Of a stretch of 64,000 nucleotides of DNA, positions 8,999 to 17,307 are shown piece after piece. The notes beneath the pieces were generated by a model that made no database searches, was not told the origin of the DNA, and worked only from the letters and a program-made list of their open reading frames with translations. Position numbers and translations under genes: made by a program. This DNA comes from Saprospiraceae bacterium (GTDB taxonomy: Bacteria > Bacteroidota > Bacteroidia > Chitinophagales > Saprospiraceae). The stretch is from the NCBI GenBank assembly GCA_016717105.1, contig JADKGF010000022.1, forward strand, positions 4,987 through 68,986, written 5' to 3'. The first letter of the stretch is position 1. Every line of letters starts with the position of its first letter.

Positions 8999-11197
8999 TT
9001 GAAGGTACTACTTATTACTCCACCATTCACCCAAATGAATACGGTCTATCCGGCAACTGCGTATATTAAAGGTTTTCTCAATACATTAGATATACCATCC
9101 TTCCAAGTAGATCTGAGCCTGGAAGTGCTATTGAAGATCTTCACTTCAAAAAGCTTACGGTACATTTTTGATACATTAGAGCAAAACGAGACTGAACTTT
9201 CAGATAATGCTTTCAGAATTTTTACACAACGAGAAAGATACATTCATACCATTGATATTGTGATTAGTTTTCTTCAAGATAAAAATCACGCTGCTTCTAT
9301 CTCAATTTGTGGTGGTAATTTCTTACCTAAGGCGAGCAGGTTTGACTTTGTGGAAGATCTGGATTGGGCATTCGGTACAATGGGAACACATGACAAGGCC
9401 AAACATTTGGCTACATTGTATTTAGAAGACCTTGGAGATTTGTTTACTGAGGTAGTTGATGAAAACTTTGGATTCAGTAGATATGCGGAAAGTCTTGGAC
9501 GAACGGCCACACACTTTGACAGTTTATTTCAAAAAATCCTTGAAGAAGACAGCTATATTATGGCTACCATGAAGGAAATTCTTGGATCACATCTTGATAG
9601 GCAAAATCCTGATTTGGTTTGTATTTCAATTCCATTTCCTGGCAATGTTTTCGGTGCATTCAAATGCGGGCAGTTGATCAAACAAAATTATCCCCATATC
9701 AAAGTTGCCTTTGGTGGCGGATATGTCAATACTGAGCTCAGAAGCGTATATGATGCCAGAGTTTTCGAATTTGTGGATTTTATCACCTTGGATGATGGAG
9801 AAGCACCATTGCAACACTTGATTGAATATATCGCAAATGAGAGATCAATCGATACACTGAAAAGGACTTTTTGCAGGATAAATGGGCAGGTAAGATTCTT
9901 GAATGGTAGCACTTCATTCGATGTACCTCAAAAAGAAACAGGTACACCTGATTATTCCGATCTGAATATAGACCGATATTTGTCGGTCATCGAAGTTGCC
10001 AATCCTATGCATAGGCTTTGGAGTGATGGATGGTGGAATAAACTGACATTAGCACATGGCTGTTATTGGGGCAAATGTTCATTTTGTGACGTGACACTAG
10101 ATTATATAAAAAGATATGAACCACTTAGTGCAGTGTTGTTATGTGATAGGATAGAAGAAATAATAGCACAAACCGGTCGAAATGGATTTCATTTTGTTGA
10201 CGAAGCTGCACCACCAGCGTTGATGAGAGATTTATCTATAGAAATTCTGCGCAGAGGATTAATAATCATATGGTGGGCCAATATCAGATTTGAAAAAAGT
10301 TTTACACCAGACCTATGTCGTTTGTTGCGTCAGGCTGGATGTATAGCTATATCTGGCGGACTGGAAGTAGCATCAGACAGGTTGCTCCAAAAAATGAAAA
10401 AAGGTGTATCTGTGGCACAGGTAGCTAGTGTGACAAAATCGTTTACGGATGCCGGTATTATGGTTCATACCTATCTTATGTACGGGTTTCCAACACAAAC
10501 CGTACAAGAAACGGTTGATAGCTTGGAGATGGTAAGACAAATGTTTGATGAAAATATTATCCAATCGGGATTTTGGCATTTGTTTGCAATGACAGCACAT
10601 AGTCCAGTAGGATTGAAACCAGAAGAATTTGGTGTTTTACATACAGGGCCTGTTTTTGGTGGATTTGCAGAAAATGATTATTTTCATGAAGATCCGGAAG
10701 GAGCAGACCATGAAATATTCTCACAAGGACTAAAAACATCACTACTAAACTATATGCAAGGTACTGGGCTGGATGAAGCCCTTGATATATGGTTTGATTT
10801 TGAAATTCCAAAAACGACCATAGCGCCTAATTCTATTAAAAAATGGCTTCAGATTGAAAATAATTATGAGATACGGCGCACCAATATTCTACTTTGGATT
10901 GGCGGGGCACCCATTGCACTTACTGAGTTGAAAAAGCGTGATAAAAAATCAAAGCATCTGACCAAAACATATGTAGAACTGGAATTTTCAAGCTTGGAGT
11001 CCAATTATACCATTACACTAGAAGAACAGGTAGCAACTTGGGTCGTAGAAATGATTGAAAAACTGAACACTGGACAGATTATTCGAGTGGAAGATGTTAT
11101 ACTGGACTTTGAAGTACAAACCAATGAGATATGGTCATCATGGTTGGAGTCACACGAATGTAAAGTATTGAGAATGCATGGACTACTGTTCGTCTAG
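8999..11197 (+). CDS. Radical SAM protein with B12-binding-like N-terminus
   Basis: 732 residues from a TTG start (MKVLLITPPFTQMN, the usual opening of this group). The N-terminal third includes VCISIPFPGN and VAFGGGYVN, a cobalamin-binding-like Rossmann fold; the usual DxHxxG cobalamin ligand motif is not obvious. The cluster motif is Cys355, Cys360 and Cys363 in GCYWGKCSFCD, i.e. CX4CX2C rather than the canonical CX3CX2C. Further radical SAM signatures are FHFVDEAAPP, GGLEVASDRLL and a strand near YLMYGFPTQT. A C-terminal domain of about 180 residues has no family I recognise. Substrate unknown. It follows the response regulator by about 130 bp and has its own AT-rich upstream region. Confidence 0.8.
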   Translation: MKVLLITPPFTQMNTVYPATAYIKGFLNTLDIPSFQVDLSLEVLLKIFTSKSLRYIFDTLEQNETELSDNAFRIFTQRERYIHTIDIVISFLQDKNHAASISICGGNFLPKASRFDFVEDLDWAFGTMGTHDKAKHLATLYLEDLGDLFTEVVDENFGFSRYAESLGRTATHFDSLFQKILEEDSYIMATMKEILGSHLDRQNPDLVCISIPFPGNVFGAFKCGQLIKQNYPHIKVAFGGGYVNTELRSVYDARVFEFVDFITLDDGEAPLQHLIEYIANERSIDTLKRTFCRINGQVRFLNGSTSFDVPQKETGTPDYSDLNIDRYLSVIEVANPMHRLWSDGWWNKLTLAHGCYWGKCSFCDVTLDYIKRYEPLSAVLLCDRIEEIIAQTGRNGFHFVDEAAPPALMRDLSIEILRRGLIIIWWANIRFEKSFTPDLCRLLRQAGCIAISGGLEVASDRLLQKMKKGVSVAQVASVTKSFTDAGIMVHTYLMYGFPTQTVQETVDSLEMVRQMFDENIIQSGFWHLFAMTAHSPVGLKPEEFGVLHTGPVFGGFAENDYFHEDPEGADHEIFSQGLKTSLLNYMQGTGLDEALDIWFDFEIPKTTIAPNSIKKWLQIENNYEIRRTNILLWIGGAPIALTELKKRDKKSKHLTKTYVELEFSSLESNYTITLEEQVATWVVEMIEKLNTGQIIRVEDVILDFEVQTNEIWSSWLESHECKVLRMHGLLFV

Positions 11198-11286
11198 ACC
11201 TTTTGCATTTTAATATACAAATTAAAGCTAAATAATTAGGTCTATAATCAAAGTATCGAGGACGCTTTTTCATCTTTTTCTACCCT

Positions 11287-11335
11287 TGTATAACAAAAGT
11301 TATATTTTCAAATGGCATATGTACCAATATCTTTG
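11287..11335 (+). promoter_or_regulatory. Second copy of the dyad operator plus -7 box
   Basis: TGTATAACAAAAGTTATAT at 11287-11305 is identical to 5900-5918, and TATCTTTG (11328-11335, TAnnTTTG) follows after the same 22-bp spacing. It points rightward into a stretch with no coding frame that ends in a terminator, so the transcript is probably a small RNA. Confidence 0.6.
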
Positions 11336-11341
11336 CATTGT

Positions 11342-11505
11342 TTAAAGAGGTTTTTAGTTAATTAATATTGTTTTGATTGTTGCCCTCAATTGCTGAAATT
11401 GTCCTAATTACGATTAATCCCGTAAACATTCAACCTTTTAGCGAGGAAATTGGAGAAAACTCATTATCGGAGAAGAGCACTAAATGGTGCTTTTCTTTTT
11501 TTTTT
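11342..11505 (+). ncRNA. Candidate small RNA between a dyad-controlled promoter and an intrinsic terminator
   Basis: The expected start is about 7 bp after the -7 box ending at 11335. The terminator is a 9-bp stem (11472-11480 with 11487-11495) followed by a T-tract to 11505. The roughly 160-nt transcript has no ATG before the terminator loop and no meaningful open frame. It is not tRNA, SRP or RNase P RNA by eye; I do not recognise the family. The ends are estimates. Confidence 0.5.
11472..11505 (+). terminator. Intrinsic terminator of the candidate small RNA
   Basis: GAAGAGCAC pairs with GTGCTTTTC (one G-T wobble) across a 6-nt loop, followed by a long T-rich tract. Confidence 0.75.
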
Positions 11506-11548
11506 GTAGGTATTTCAGATTAATTACAAATTCAAGTATGGGTTGAAT

Positions 11549-11583
11549 AAAAAAGGCCTTTTCGCTGTGAAAAGACCTTTTTT
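11549..11583 (-). terminator. Terminator of the metalloprotease gene
   Basis: The inverted repeat AAAAAAGGCCTTTTC / GAAAAGACCTTTTTT encloses a short loop, with A and T runs on both sides. It lies 47 bp beyond the stop of the leftward metalloprotease gene and could also act as a second terminator for the small RNA. Confidence 0.65.
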
Positions 11584-11629
11584 CAAACTCAAAATTTATT
11601 GTACAAATTCAATAAGCACCTTTACACAA

Positions 11630-14600
11630 TTAATTGCCGGTTGCTTTGAATATTTTTTCAGTATAACTATGTTCATCTGTATCAATCCTTATGATGTAAA
11701 GGCCAGAATTTATTTCGCTAAGATCTATTCCATTTTGGAAATTTTCGGTCACATGCTTTACTATTTGTCCGGATATATTAAATATTGCAATTTCATGAAT
11801 TTCTTCATTTGTTTGAATATTTAGGACATTGTGTACAGGATTAGGATAAATATTTAAAGCTGTGCTTCTAGGAATAAAATAACTTTGGTCAAATGATTCT
11901 ACAATTTCAATGTTTTGAATACTGCTAGAACTAGAGCCAGAAATTAATACAGCATCTATATATATATTGTCATCATTGTCGGAAGCGTCACATTGGAAGC
12001 GGAATTTCGAAGCAGAACCAAAATTTGAATTGTAAGTTATTGTAACTGTATAAACTTGGTTATTGCCAAAATCCGTTCCAGCAGTAAAACTGCTGATTGT
12101 ACTCCATGTTGATCCATCAAAATAACGTAACCAAAAATCTTCCCCATTTTCCATACCTTCAGCCCTGAATTTAAAGGAAACCGTAATCGAATTATATGGC
12201 GTAAGGTTGTATGCTGGCGAAGTCATGGCAGATTGTTCTACTGAGTTATCCCTGATTCTGATACTAAACTGACCTTCAGGTGATAATGTGCCTTGATATC
12301 TGGCACAATCGCTGCCTCCATCTACCCATTCATCCCAATCTATTTCAAAATAATGCCCTGAAAGGGTAGTAGTACCTCCACCATTTGGACATGCAGGGCA
12401 TGAAGGTCCACCACAATCAACGCCTGTTTCCTGACCATTCTGAATTCCATCAGTACAACTAGAGCAGGCTGGGCATGTGCCACCACAATCTATACCTGTT
12501 TCTGTACCATTTTGGATTCCATCAGTACATGTAGAGCAGGCTGGGCATGAGCCACCACAATCTACACCTGTTTCTGAACCGTTTTGGATACCATCCGAAC
12601 AAGTTGGGCAAACAGAACACGATGGTCCACCACAATCTATGCCGGTTTCTTGACCATTCTGGATGCCGTCAGTGCATGTTGCGCCTTGCGATGTTTTATA
12701 TCCTTTTATTATGACAGCGTCTATATGTATTTGATCTGAGTCATCACTAGCGTCTGCCTGAAATCTAAACTGTGCATACGAAGCCAAAGGAACATTTATC
12801 TTAACTTTTTTATTTAGTATTACATTATTATTGAAATCTGAAGGAAGACTATAAGCTTTTACAGTCGTCCATACTGAACCATTATAGTAACGAAGCCAAA
12901 AGTCTTCACCTGTTTCAAATCCAATTGCTTTTAGTTTGAAATCGATAGTCACCGAATCAAACTGAGAAAGATTGAAAACTGGTGAAGTCATGGATGAAGG
13001 ACTGCCGCTATTGTCTCTGATCTGTACTGAATAAATTCCTTCAGGCGCATTGGAAGACAATCTGTTGCAATCACTGCCTCCATCGATCCATCCATCCATG
13101 CCAGTTTCGAAATAATGCCCAGCCAATGTGGTTACCTGCACAGAGCCACTACTTGGACAAGCAGGACAATTTGGTCCACCACAATCAACGCCTGTTTCCT
13201 GACCATTTTGAATTCCATCCGTGCACGTTGGGCAAGCTGGACATGTTGGACCACCACAATCTATGCCCGTTTCTTGGCCGTTTTGAATTCCATCTGTACA
13301 AGTCGGACAAGCTGGACAATTTGGACCACCACAATCTATGCCCGTTTCTTGGCCATTTTGTATGCCGTCTGTACAAGTAGGTGTTGATGCTGTTGCACAA
13401 AATGATTTGACTTCTGATGTGCCAAACTGGCCACCACTGGTAAGGATCGTTGTACCTTGCTTGATATTATAGTATCCGCTGCCATATGAACAGCAAATAC
13501 CATCACCATATGAATCATGTATAGTGAATGTATAGCATCCTGTAGGAAGACACAATTCAATGTTATTTAATGTATTAGGTGTAGCGTATGGGCCACCTGC
13601 ATATAATACCACACCAGCACTGTTCTTTACTTCCCAAGTTGTTTCTCCTGGATAATTGTCGGTTCTGACCTCTAGGTTTAAAATGTTATCAGTACAGGAT
13701 GAGCCTCCGCCTCCGCCGCCACTTCCAGAGCACGCTTGCAAACAATTTGCGGCAGTGACTTTTGATCTGATGACATTACCCGGTTGCGTGCCAAATCCAT
13801 TACTGAAGTTTGTGCCTGCACTAGTGAGATGACAATAGGACATAATCGTGCCTCCACCCGTAGGCAATCCAGGGTTACTGCAATTTCCTTCTACAGAATA
13901 ACATCCATCTATTGCTGTATTATTACCATTCCAAACGCAAGCGTGTGTATGTTGTGAACCAAATAAATGTCCAAATTCATGTGTACAAACTTCAACTGTC
14001 CAACTGTAAGTGGGCACATTTTGATATGTACTTTGTACTCCGGCATAGCTCATACTGTAATCTGGATTGCTGCGACATATACCGTCCACATAAGCAATTC
14101 CACCACTTGCTTGATAAGATAATAATTGTGCTAGATCACCATTGAAGCCCTGTCTATGGGCTGTAAAGGCATTGAGCATTCCACTTGATGTTGTAGCGGT
14201 GTATGGACTAGGTTGTGTCCATATCACAATTTCAGAGATTACCGTATTTATTTGTTCCGTAGTATATAAAGTACTTACTTGGTTAAAAATACCTGTAACA
14301 TAATTGGTGACATTGGCAGTACTGGAGCCTTTATTTACATAGATATCATAGTTGACCTCGAGATACAGTCTTACACAATCAGATAATGATCTTGTGTCTG
14401 CGTCGTGGCCTCTCAATTCTTTGTCCGTATATTCTAGAACATTATCTTCAGTTCCACATTCAAATTTGTTCAAATGTGCCAATTGGTCATCCTGATAGAG
14501 GATGTGATCTCCCGAAGTTTCCATTTTACCTATTATAAGATTTCCAGTGGCTGCAGGATGTGAAACGAAGCCCATGATTTGGTCATCAAAAATTGAAATT

Positions 14601-15025
14601 GCTGCTACACTTCTTTCTTGCCCTTTTATAATACCACGATAGTGTTTACCCACATTTGGTTTAATCGTTTCCATTGAAGGTGCTGTTTTTATAGAAAAAC
14701 CGGGAGCGAATGGAAAAACTTCTACCAATTCGAGTTGAAGGTCGTTTCTACCTTGTTGAGGTATAGAAATGTGAATAAAAGGCGCCTTCTTTTTGTTGAT
14801 TTTTTCGAGTTCTGTTTTGTTGAGATTTAGTAAAGAATAGGTCTTGATTTCGGCAGGGATGCTTGTTCTTTTGTTATTTGGGGAAAGAGCAAACAAATCA
14901 ACATCAATGGCAGTTAGTGATACTTTTGCATCAGAGACCAATTGATTTGGTTTTTGAGAATTTTGTGCTTGTAGATTGACAACAGTCCATAAAATTGTCA
15001 ATAAAAAAATAAATCTTAACTTCAT
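11630..15025 (-). CDS. Secreted zinc metalloprotease (reprolysin-like) with Cys-rich repeats and T9SS type A sorting domain
   Basis: 1131 residues from ATG 15025, whose product starts with a signal peptide (MKLRFIFLL, ending LQAQ); an upstream ATG at 15067 gives no signal-peptide advantage. A propeptide-like region is followed by a metzincin catalytic domain with HEFGHLFGSQH (349-359) and a Met-turn in TIMSYCH. Next comes a jelly-roll-like segment with CLPTGCYTFTIHDSYGDGICC. Then three Cys-rich repeats of the form CTDGIQNGQETGxDCGG, a beta domain (GHYFETGMDGW to about 150 residues on), four more Cys repeats, and a second copy of that beta domain (GHYFEIDWDEW). The end is a T9SS type A sorting domain (IYPNPVHNVLNI, then GLYIIRI). 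It should be exported by the T9SS and act on extracellular protein. Confidence 0.9.
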   Translation of the reverse strand: MKLRFIFLLTILWTVVNLQAQNSQKPNQLVSDAKVSLTAIDVDLFALSPNNKRTSIPAEIKTYSLLNLNKTELEKINKKKAPFIHISIPQQGRNDLQLELVEVFPFAPGFSIKTAPSMETIKPNVGKHYRGIIKGQERSVAAISIFDDQIMGFVSHPAATGNLIIGKMETSGDHILYQDDQLAHLNKFECGTEDNVLEYTDKELRGHDADTRSLSDCVRLYLEVNYDIYVNKGSSTANVTNYVTGIFNQVSTLYTTEQINTVISEIVIWTQPSPYTATTSSGMLNAFTAHRQGFNGDLAQLLSYQASGGIAYVDGICRSNPDYSMSYAGVQSTYQNVPTYSWTVEVCTHEFGHLFGSQHTHACVWNGNNTAIDGCYSVEGNCSNPGLPTGGGTIMSYCHLTSAGTNFSNGFGTQPGNVIRSKVTAANCLQACSGSGGGGGGSSCTDNILNLEVRTDNYPGETTWEVKNSAGVVLYAGGPYATPNTLNNIELCLPTGCYTFTIHDSYGDGICCSYGSGYYNIKQGTTILTSGGQFGTSEVKSFCATASTPTCTDGIQNGQETGIDCGGPNCPACPTCTDGIQNGQETGIDCGGPTCPACPTCTDGIQNGQETGVDCGGPNCPACPSSGSVQVTTLAGHYFETGMDGWIDGGSDCNRLSSNAPEGIYSVQIRDNSGSPSSMTSPVFNLSQFDSVTIDFKLKAIGFETGEDFWLRYYNGSVWTTVKAYSLPSDFNNNVILNKKVKINVPLASYAQFRFQADASDDSDQIHIDAVIIKGYKTSQGATCTDGIQNGQETGIDCGGPSCSVCPTCSDGIQNGSETGVDCGGSCPACSTCTDGIQNGTETGIDCGGTCPACSSCTDGIQNGQETGVDCGGPSCPACPNGGGTTTLSGHYFEIDWDEWVDGGSDCARYQGTLSPEGQFSIRIRDNSVEQSAMTSPAYNLTPYNSITVSFKFRAEGMENGEDFWLRYFDGSTWSTISSFTAGTDFGNNQVYTVTITYNSNFGSASKFRFQCDASDNDDNIYIDAVLISGSSSSSIQNIEIVESFDQSYFIPRSTALNIYPNPVHNVLNIQTNEEIHEIAIFNISGQIVKHVTENFQNGIDLSEINSGLYIIRIDTDEHSYTEKIFKATGN
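12385..12680 (-). repeat. Four tandem copies of a ~72-bp coding repeat (Cys-rich)
   Basis: Within the metalloprotease gene, each unit encodes roughly CTDGIQNGxETGxDCGGxCPAC with Q/S/T variation. Units 2 and 3 of this block lack the Pro after CGG. They are related to the three copies at 13147-13381, separated from them by the first beta domain. Confidence 0.8.
13147..13381 (-). repeat. Three tandem copies of the same ~72-bp Cys-rich coding repeat
   Basis: Three near-identical units encoding CTDGIQNGQETGxDCGG plus PxCPACP. DNA identity between units is high, so this is a site where copies could be gained or lost by recombination and where an assembly could collapse. Confidence 0.8.
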
Positions 15026-15067
15026 GTTAATTAAGGTTTTTGAATGGCAATACGATAGATTTACCAT

Positions 15068-15613
15068 TAGGTTAAAAATTAAAATATCTCTGGTTGTAAA
15101 TACTTGTCAGACGTGAGTAATACCTCAATAAAAGGACTGTTGAATTACTGATCGCAATGCAATGTTAAACTGTATCTCACTCCAAAACAAGTAATTTTCC
15201 CACTTTCTGTTAAAAATGGTCGTTAACCCTTGAGTCATTTTAATGGTATTACCCCAATAATTATGCCTATTTAGGTTTTTTATATAAAATATTATAAAAA
15301 AATATAATATTTGAATTAGTGATTAAACGATATATGTTAAAAACTTATAATATAATAAAATTATAATATGTATAAAATATTGTAAAATAACGCTATATAA
15401 TCATTTTTTTAGAGAATAAATGACAAAATTCAATGATAAAAATTTAAAGAAAAAAAATCAATATTTTTTCCGAATTTGACACTTTTATATTATAAAATAT
15501 TATATATGTTTTGAGAAAAAGCCGTTACAACTGACATTTTTTTCGATACATAAAAATGTTTTTTTGTTAATTTGAAGATATCCGTTAGATTTGACCCATT
15601 CAAAGCCTTTGCC
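15068..15613. other. Extremely AT-rich intergenic region
   Basis: About 550 bp between divergent genes. From about 15280 to 15560 the sequence is almost only A and T, with runs such as TATAATATAATAAAATTATAATATG. No coding frame, tRNA or clear terminator is seen. No exact TAnnTTTG box with a TTG partner was found for either flanking gene. Confidence 0.5.
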
Positions 15614-16435
15614 ATGTTAAATGATGTCATTATTTTTTTTGAAAACCTGAATTCACTAGACAAATTTATTTGGATCGTGACTTGCCTCACTATTTTTTGG
15701 GTTGCTGAAGGCATTTATCCATTGTTCAAATTTTCATATAATAAATGGAAGCATAGTAAGGTGAATTTCGTGCTCTTGGGTACGACTATGCTGATCAACG
15801 TCCTTTTTGGTATTGCAACAGCTGGTATTTTTGCTTGGTCAAAAACAAATGAATTTGGATTGTTTTATTTGGTGGACTTACCTGTGTGGGCAGAATTAAT
15901 ATTTGCAGTGATGATGTTGGATTTGATAGCGCAGTATTTAGTACATGTTTTGTTGCACAAGGTCAAATTTATGTGGCGTTTTCATATGGTGCATCATAGC
16001 GATACAGCGGTGGATGTCACTACTGGTACGAGACATCATCCTGGAGATTTCATAATCAGAGAGTTATTTGCCTTGATTGCAATTTTGATTTTTGGTATGC
16101 CTATTGCATTTTATCTGATTTATCGGATACTGACAGTGTTTTTCACTTATTTGACACATGCCAATATGGAATTACCAATTTGGATCGACAAGGCTATAAG
16201 TGCCGTTTTTATTTCTCCCAATATACATAAATTTCACCACCATTTTGTACGTCCTTGGACAGACACCAACTTTGGCAATATTTTTTCTATCTGGGATCGG
16301 TTATTTGGAACCTTTGTGTATAGTGATCCGCACAAAATTCAATACGGGCTCGATGTCACTGATGCCGATAAATCCGATGAGCTTGAATATCAACTTAAGC
16401 TACCATTTAACAAAAATATCAAGACGGATTATTGA
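15614..16435 (+). CDS. Sterol desaturase / fatty acid hydroxylase family membrane protein
   Basis: 273 residues from ATG 15614 (MLNDVIIFFE); a TTG 42 bases earlier is possible. It has several membrane helices and the histidine clusters of the di-iron fatty acid hydroxylase superfamily: HVLLH, FHMVHH, HHPGD, HANME and KFHHHF. The end has the conserved tail TNFGNIFSIWDRLFGTF. Members oxidise lipid or sterol chains in the membrane using O2. Its 3' end overlaps the convergent acyltransferase gene by 17 bp. Substrate unknown. Confidence 0.85.
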   Translation: MLNDVIIFFENLNSLDKFIWIVTCLTIFWVAEGIYPLFKFSYNKWKHSKVNFVLLGTTMLINVLFGIATAGIFAWSKTNEFGLFYLVDLPVWAELIFAVMMLDLIAQYLVHVLLHKVKFMWRFHMVHHSDTAVDVTTGTRHHPGDFIIRELFALIAILIFGMPIAFYLIYRILTVFFTYLTHANMELPIWIDKAISAVFISPNIHKFHHHFVRPWTDTNFGNIFSIWDRLFGTFVYSDPHKIQYGLDVTDADKSDELEYQLKLPFNKNIKTDY

Positions 16436-17306
16436 CTACAGGCTCGCGTTTCTTTTTCCATCTTTTATGGGACCACAACCAGTTTTCAGGTTTTTGATGC
16501 AGGATTTTTTCTAATTTTGACATAAAAAGTCCGGTTATTTCTCCTTCTTGGGTTTCTTGATTTGGTTCGGCAAGCAATTCCAACTTTACTTCATAAAAAC
16601 CACGTTTTACTCTATTTAATTCAATGTAATATACCGCTGCATTCAATTGACGAGCATACTTATCTACACCTGGTGGACAAGCAGTATCTTGCCCAAGAAA
16701 TGTGACCCAATGTGCTTTGTCGGACCAAGTGCTTTGGTCACTCACAAACACATAAGTGGTAGCTTCGTCTGCATATTTTTTAAATGCAGCTGAAGTCTCA
16801 CCAATAGGAATAAGTGTCATACCATACCTTCCTCTTTTCATTTTTCCATACGCTTCTATATATGGATTGGAAAGTGGTTTGTAAAATCCCAAAACAGGTT
16901 TTTCAACCCAAAGCGGATATGTCATCGCGCCCCATTCCCAGTTGCCATAGTGTGCTGCAACATGGATAGAACTTTTGCCTTGTTTGTGCAATTGATTAGC
17001 TACTTCAGGATTTACAAAAATAAATCTCTTCCTATAATCTGTTTCTGACATCGTAAATCCTTTGATACTCTCTACGATTATGTCGGCAAGATTTTTATAG
17101 GAATCATGCATTATTTTTTGAATTTCTTTATCACTTTTATGTGGAAAAGCCAATTTGAGCTGAGCGAGAACTACTTTTTTGCGATATCCAACTACTGTCT
17201 TCAATACCCAAGCAAGAAAATCTGCAATTTTATATAACAACCAAAAAGGAATAATTGAAAATATAAAAACAATAATTCGAAAAAATATATAACCTATGTA
17301 TGCCAT
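16419..17306 (-). CDS. LpxL/HtrB-type lysophospholipid (lipid A) acyltransferase
   Basis: 295 residues with an N-terminal membrane segment (about 5-35) and the acyltransferase motif HYGNWEWG (HxxxxE) followed by PVLGFYKPLSNPYIE and FVSDQS. This matches the late acyltransferases that add secondary acyl chains to lipid A at the inner membrane. The Lys/Arg-rich C-terminus (HKRWKKKREP) is also usual. It lies just 1 bp after the stop of the propeller gene on the same strand, so the two may be co-transcribed. Confidence 0.85.
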   Translation of the reverse strand: MAYIGYIFFRIIVFIFSIIPFWLLYKIADFLAWVLKTVVGYRKKVVLAQLKLAFPHKSDKEIQKIMHDSYKNLADIIVESIKGFTMSETDYRKRFIFVNPEVANQLHKQGKSSIHVAAHYGNWEWGAMTYPLWVEKPVLGFYKPLSNPYIEAYGKMKRGRYGMTLIPIGETSAAFKKYADEATTYVFVSDQSTWSDKAHWVTFLGQDTACPPGVDKYARQLNAAVYYIELNRVKRGFYEVKLELLAEPNQETQEGEITGLFMSKLEKILHQKPENWLWSHKRWKKKREPVVNNPS

Positions 17307-17307
17307 T

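Noticed and set aside
12385..13381. Spaced direct repeats suggestive of a CRISPR array
   Set aside because: They are in-frame coding repeats of 72 bp within the metalloprotease, with no spacers and no cas genes.
13115..13387. A 90-codon plus-strand frame over the Cys-rich repeats
   Set aside because: Shadow of the repetitive coding strand; composition follows the repeat units.
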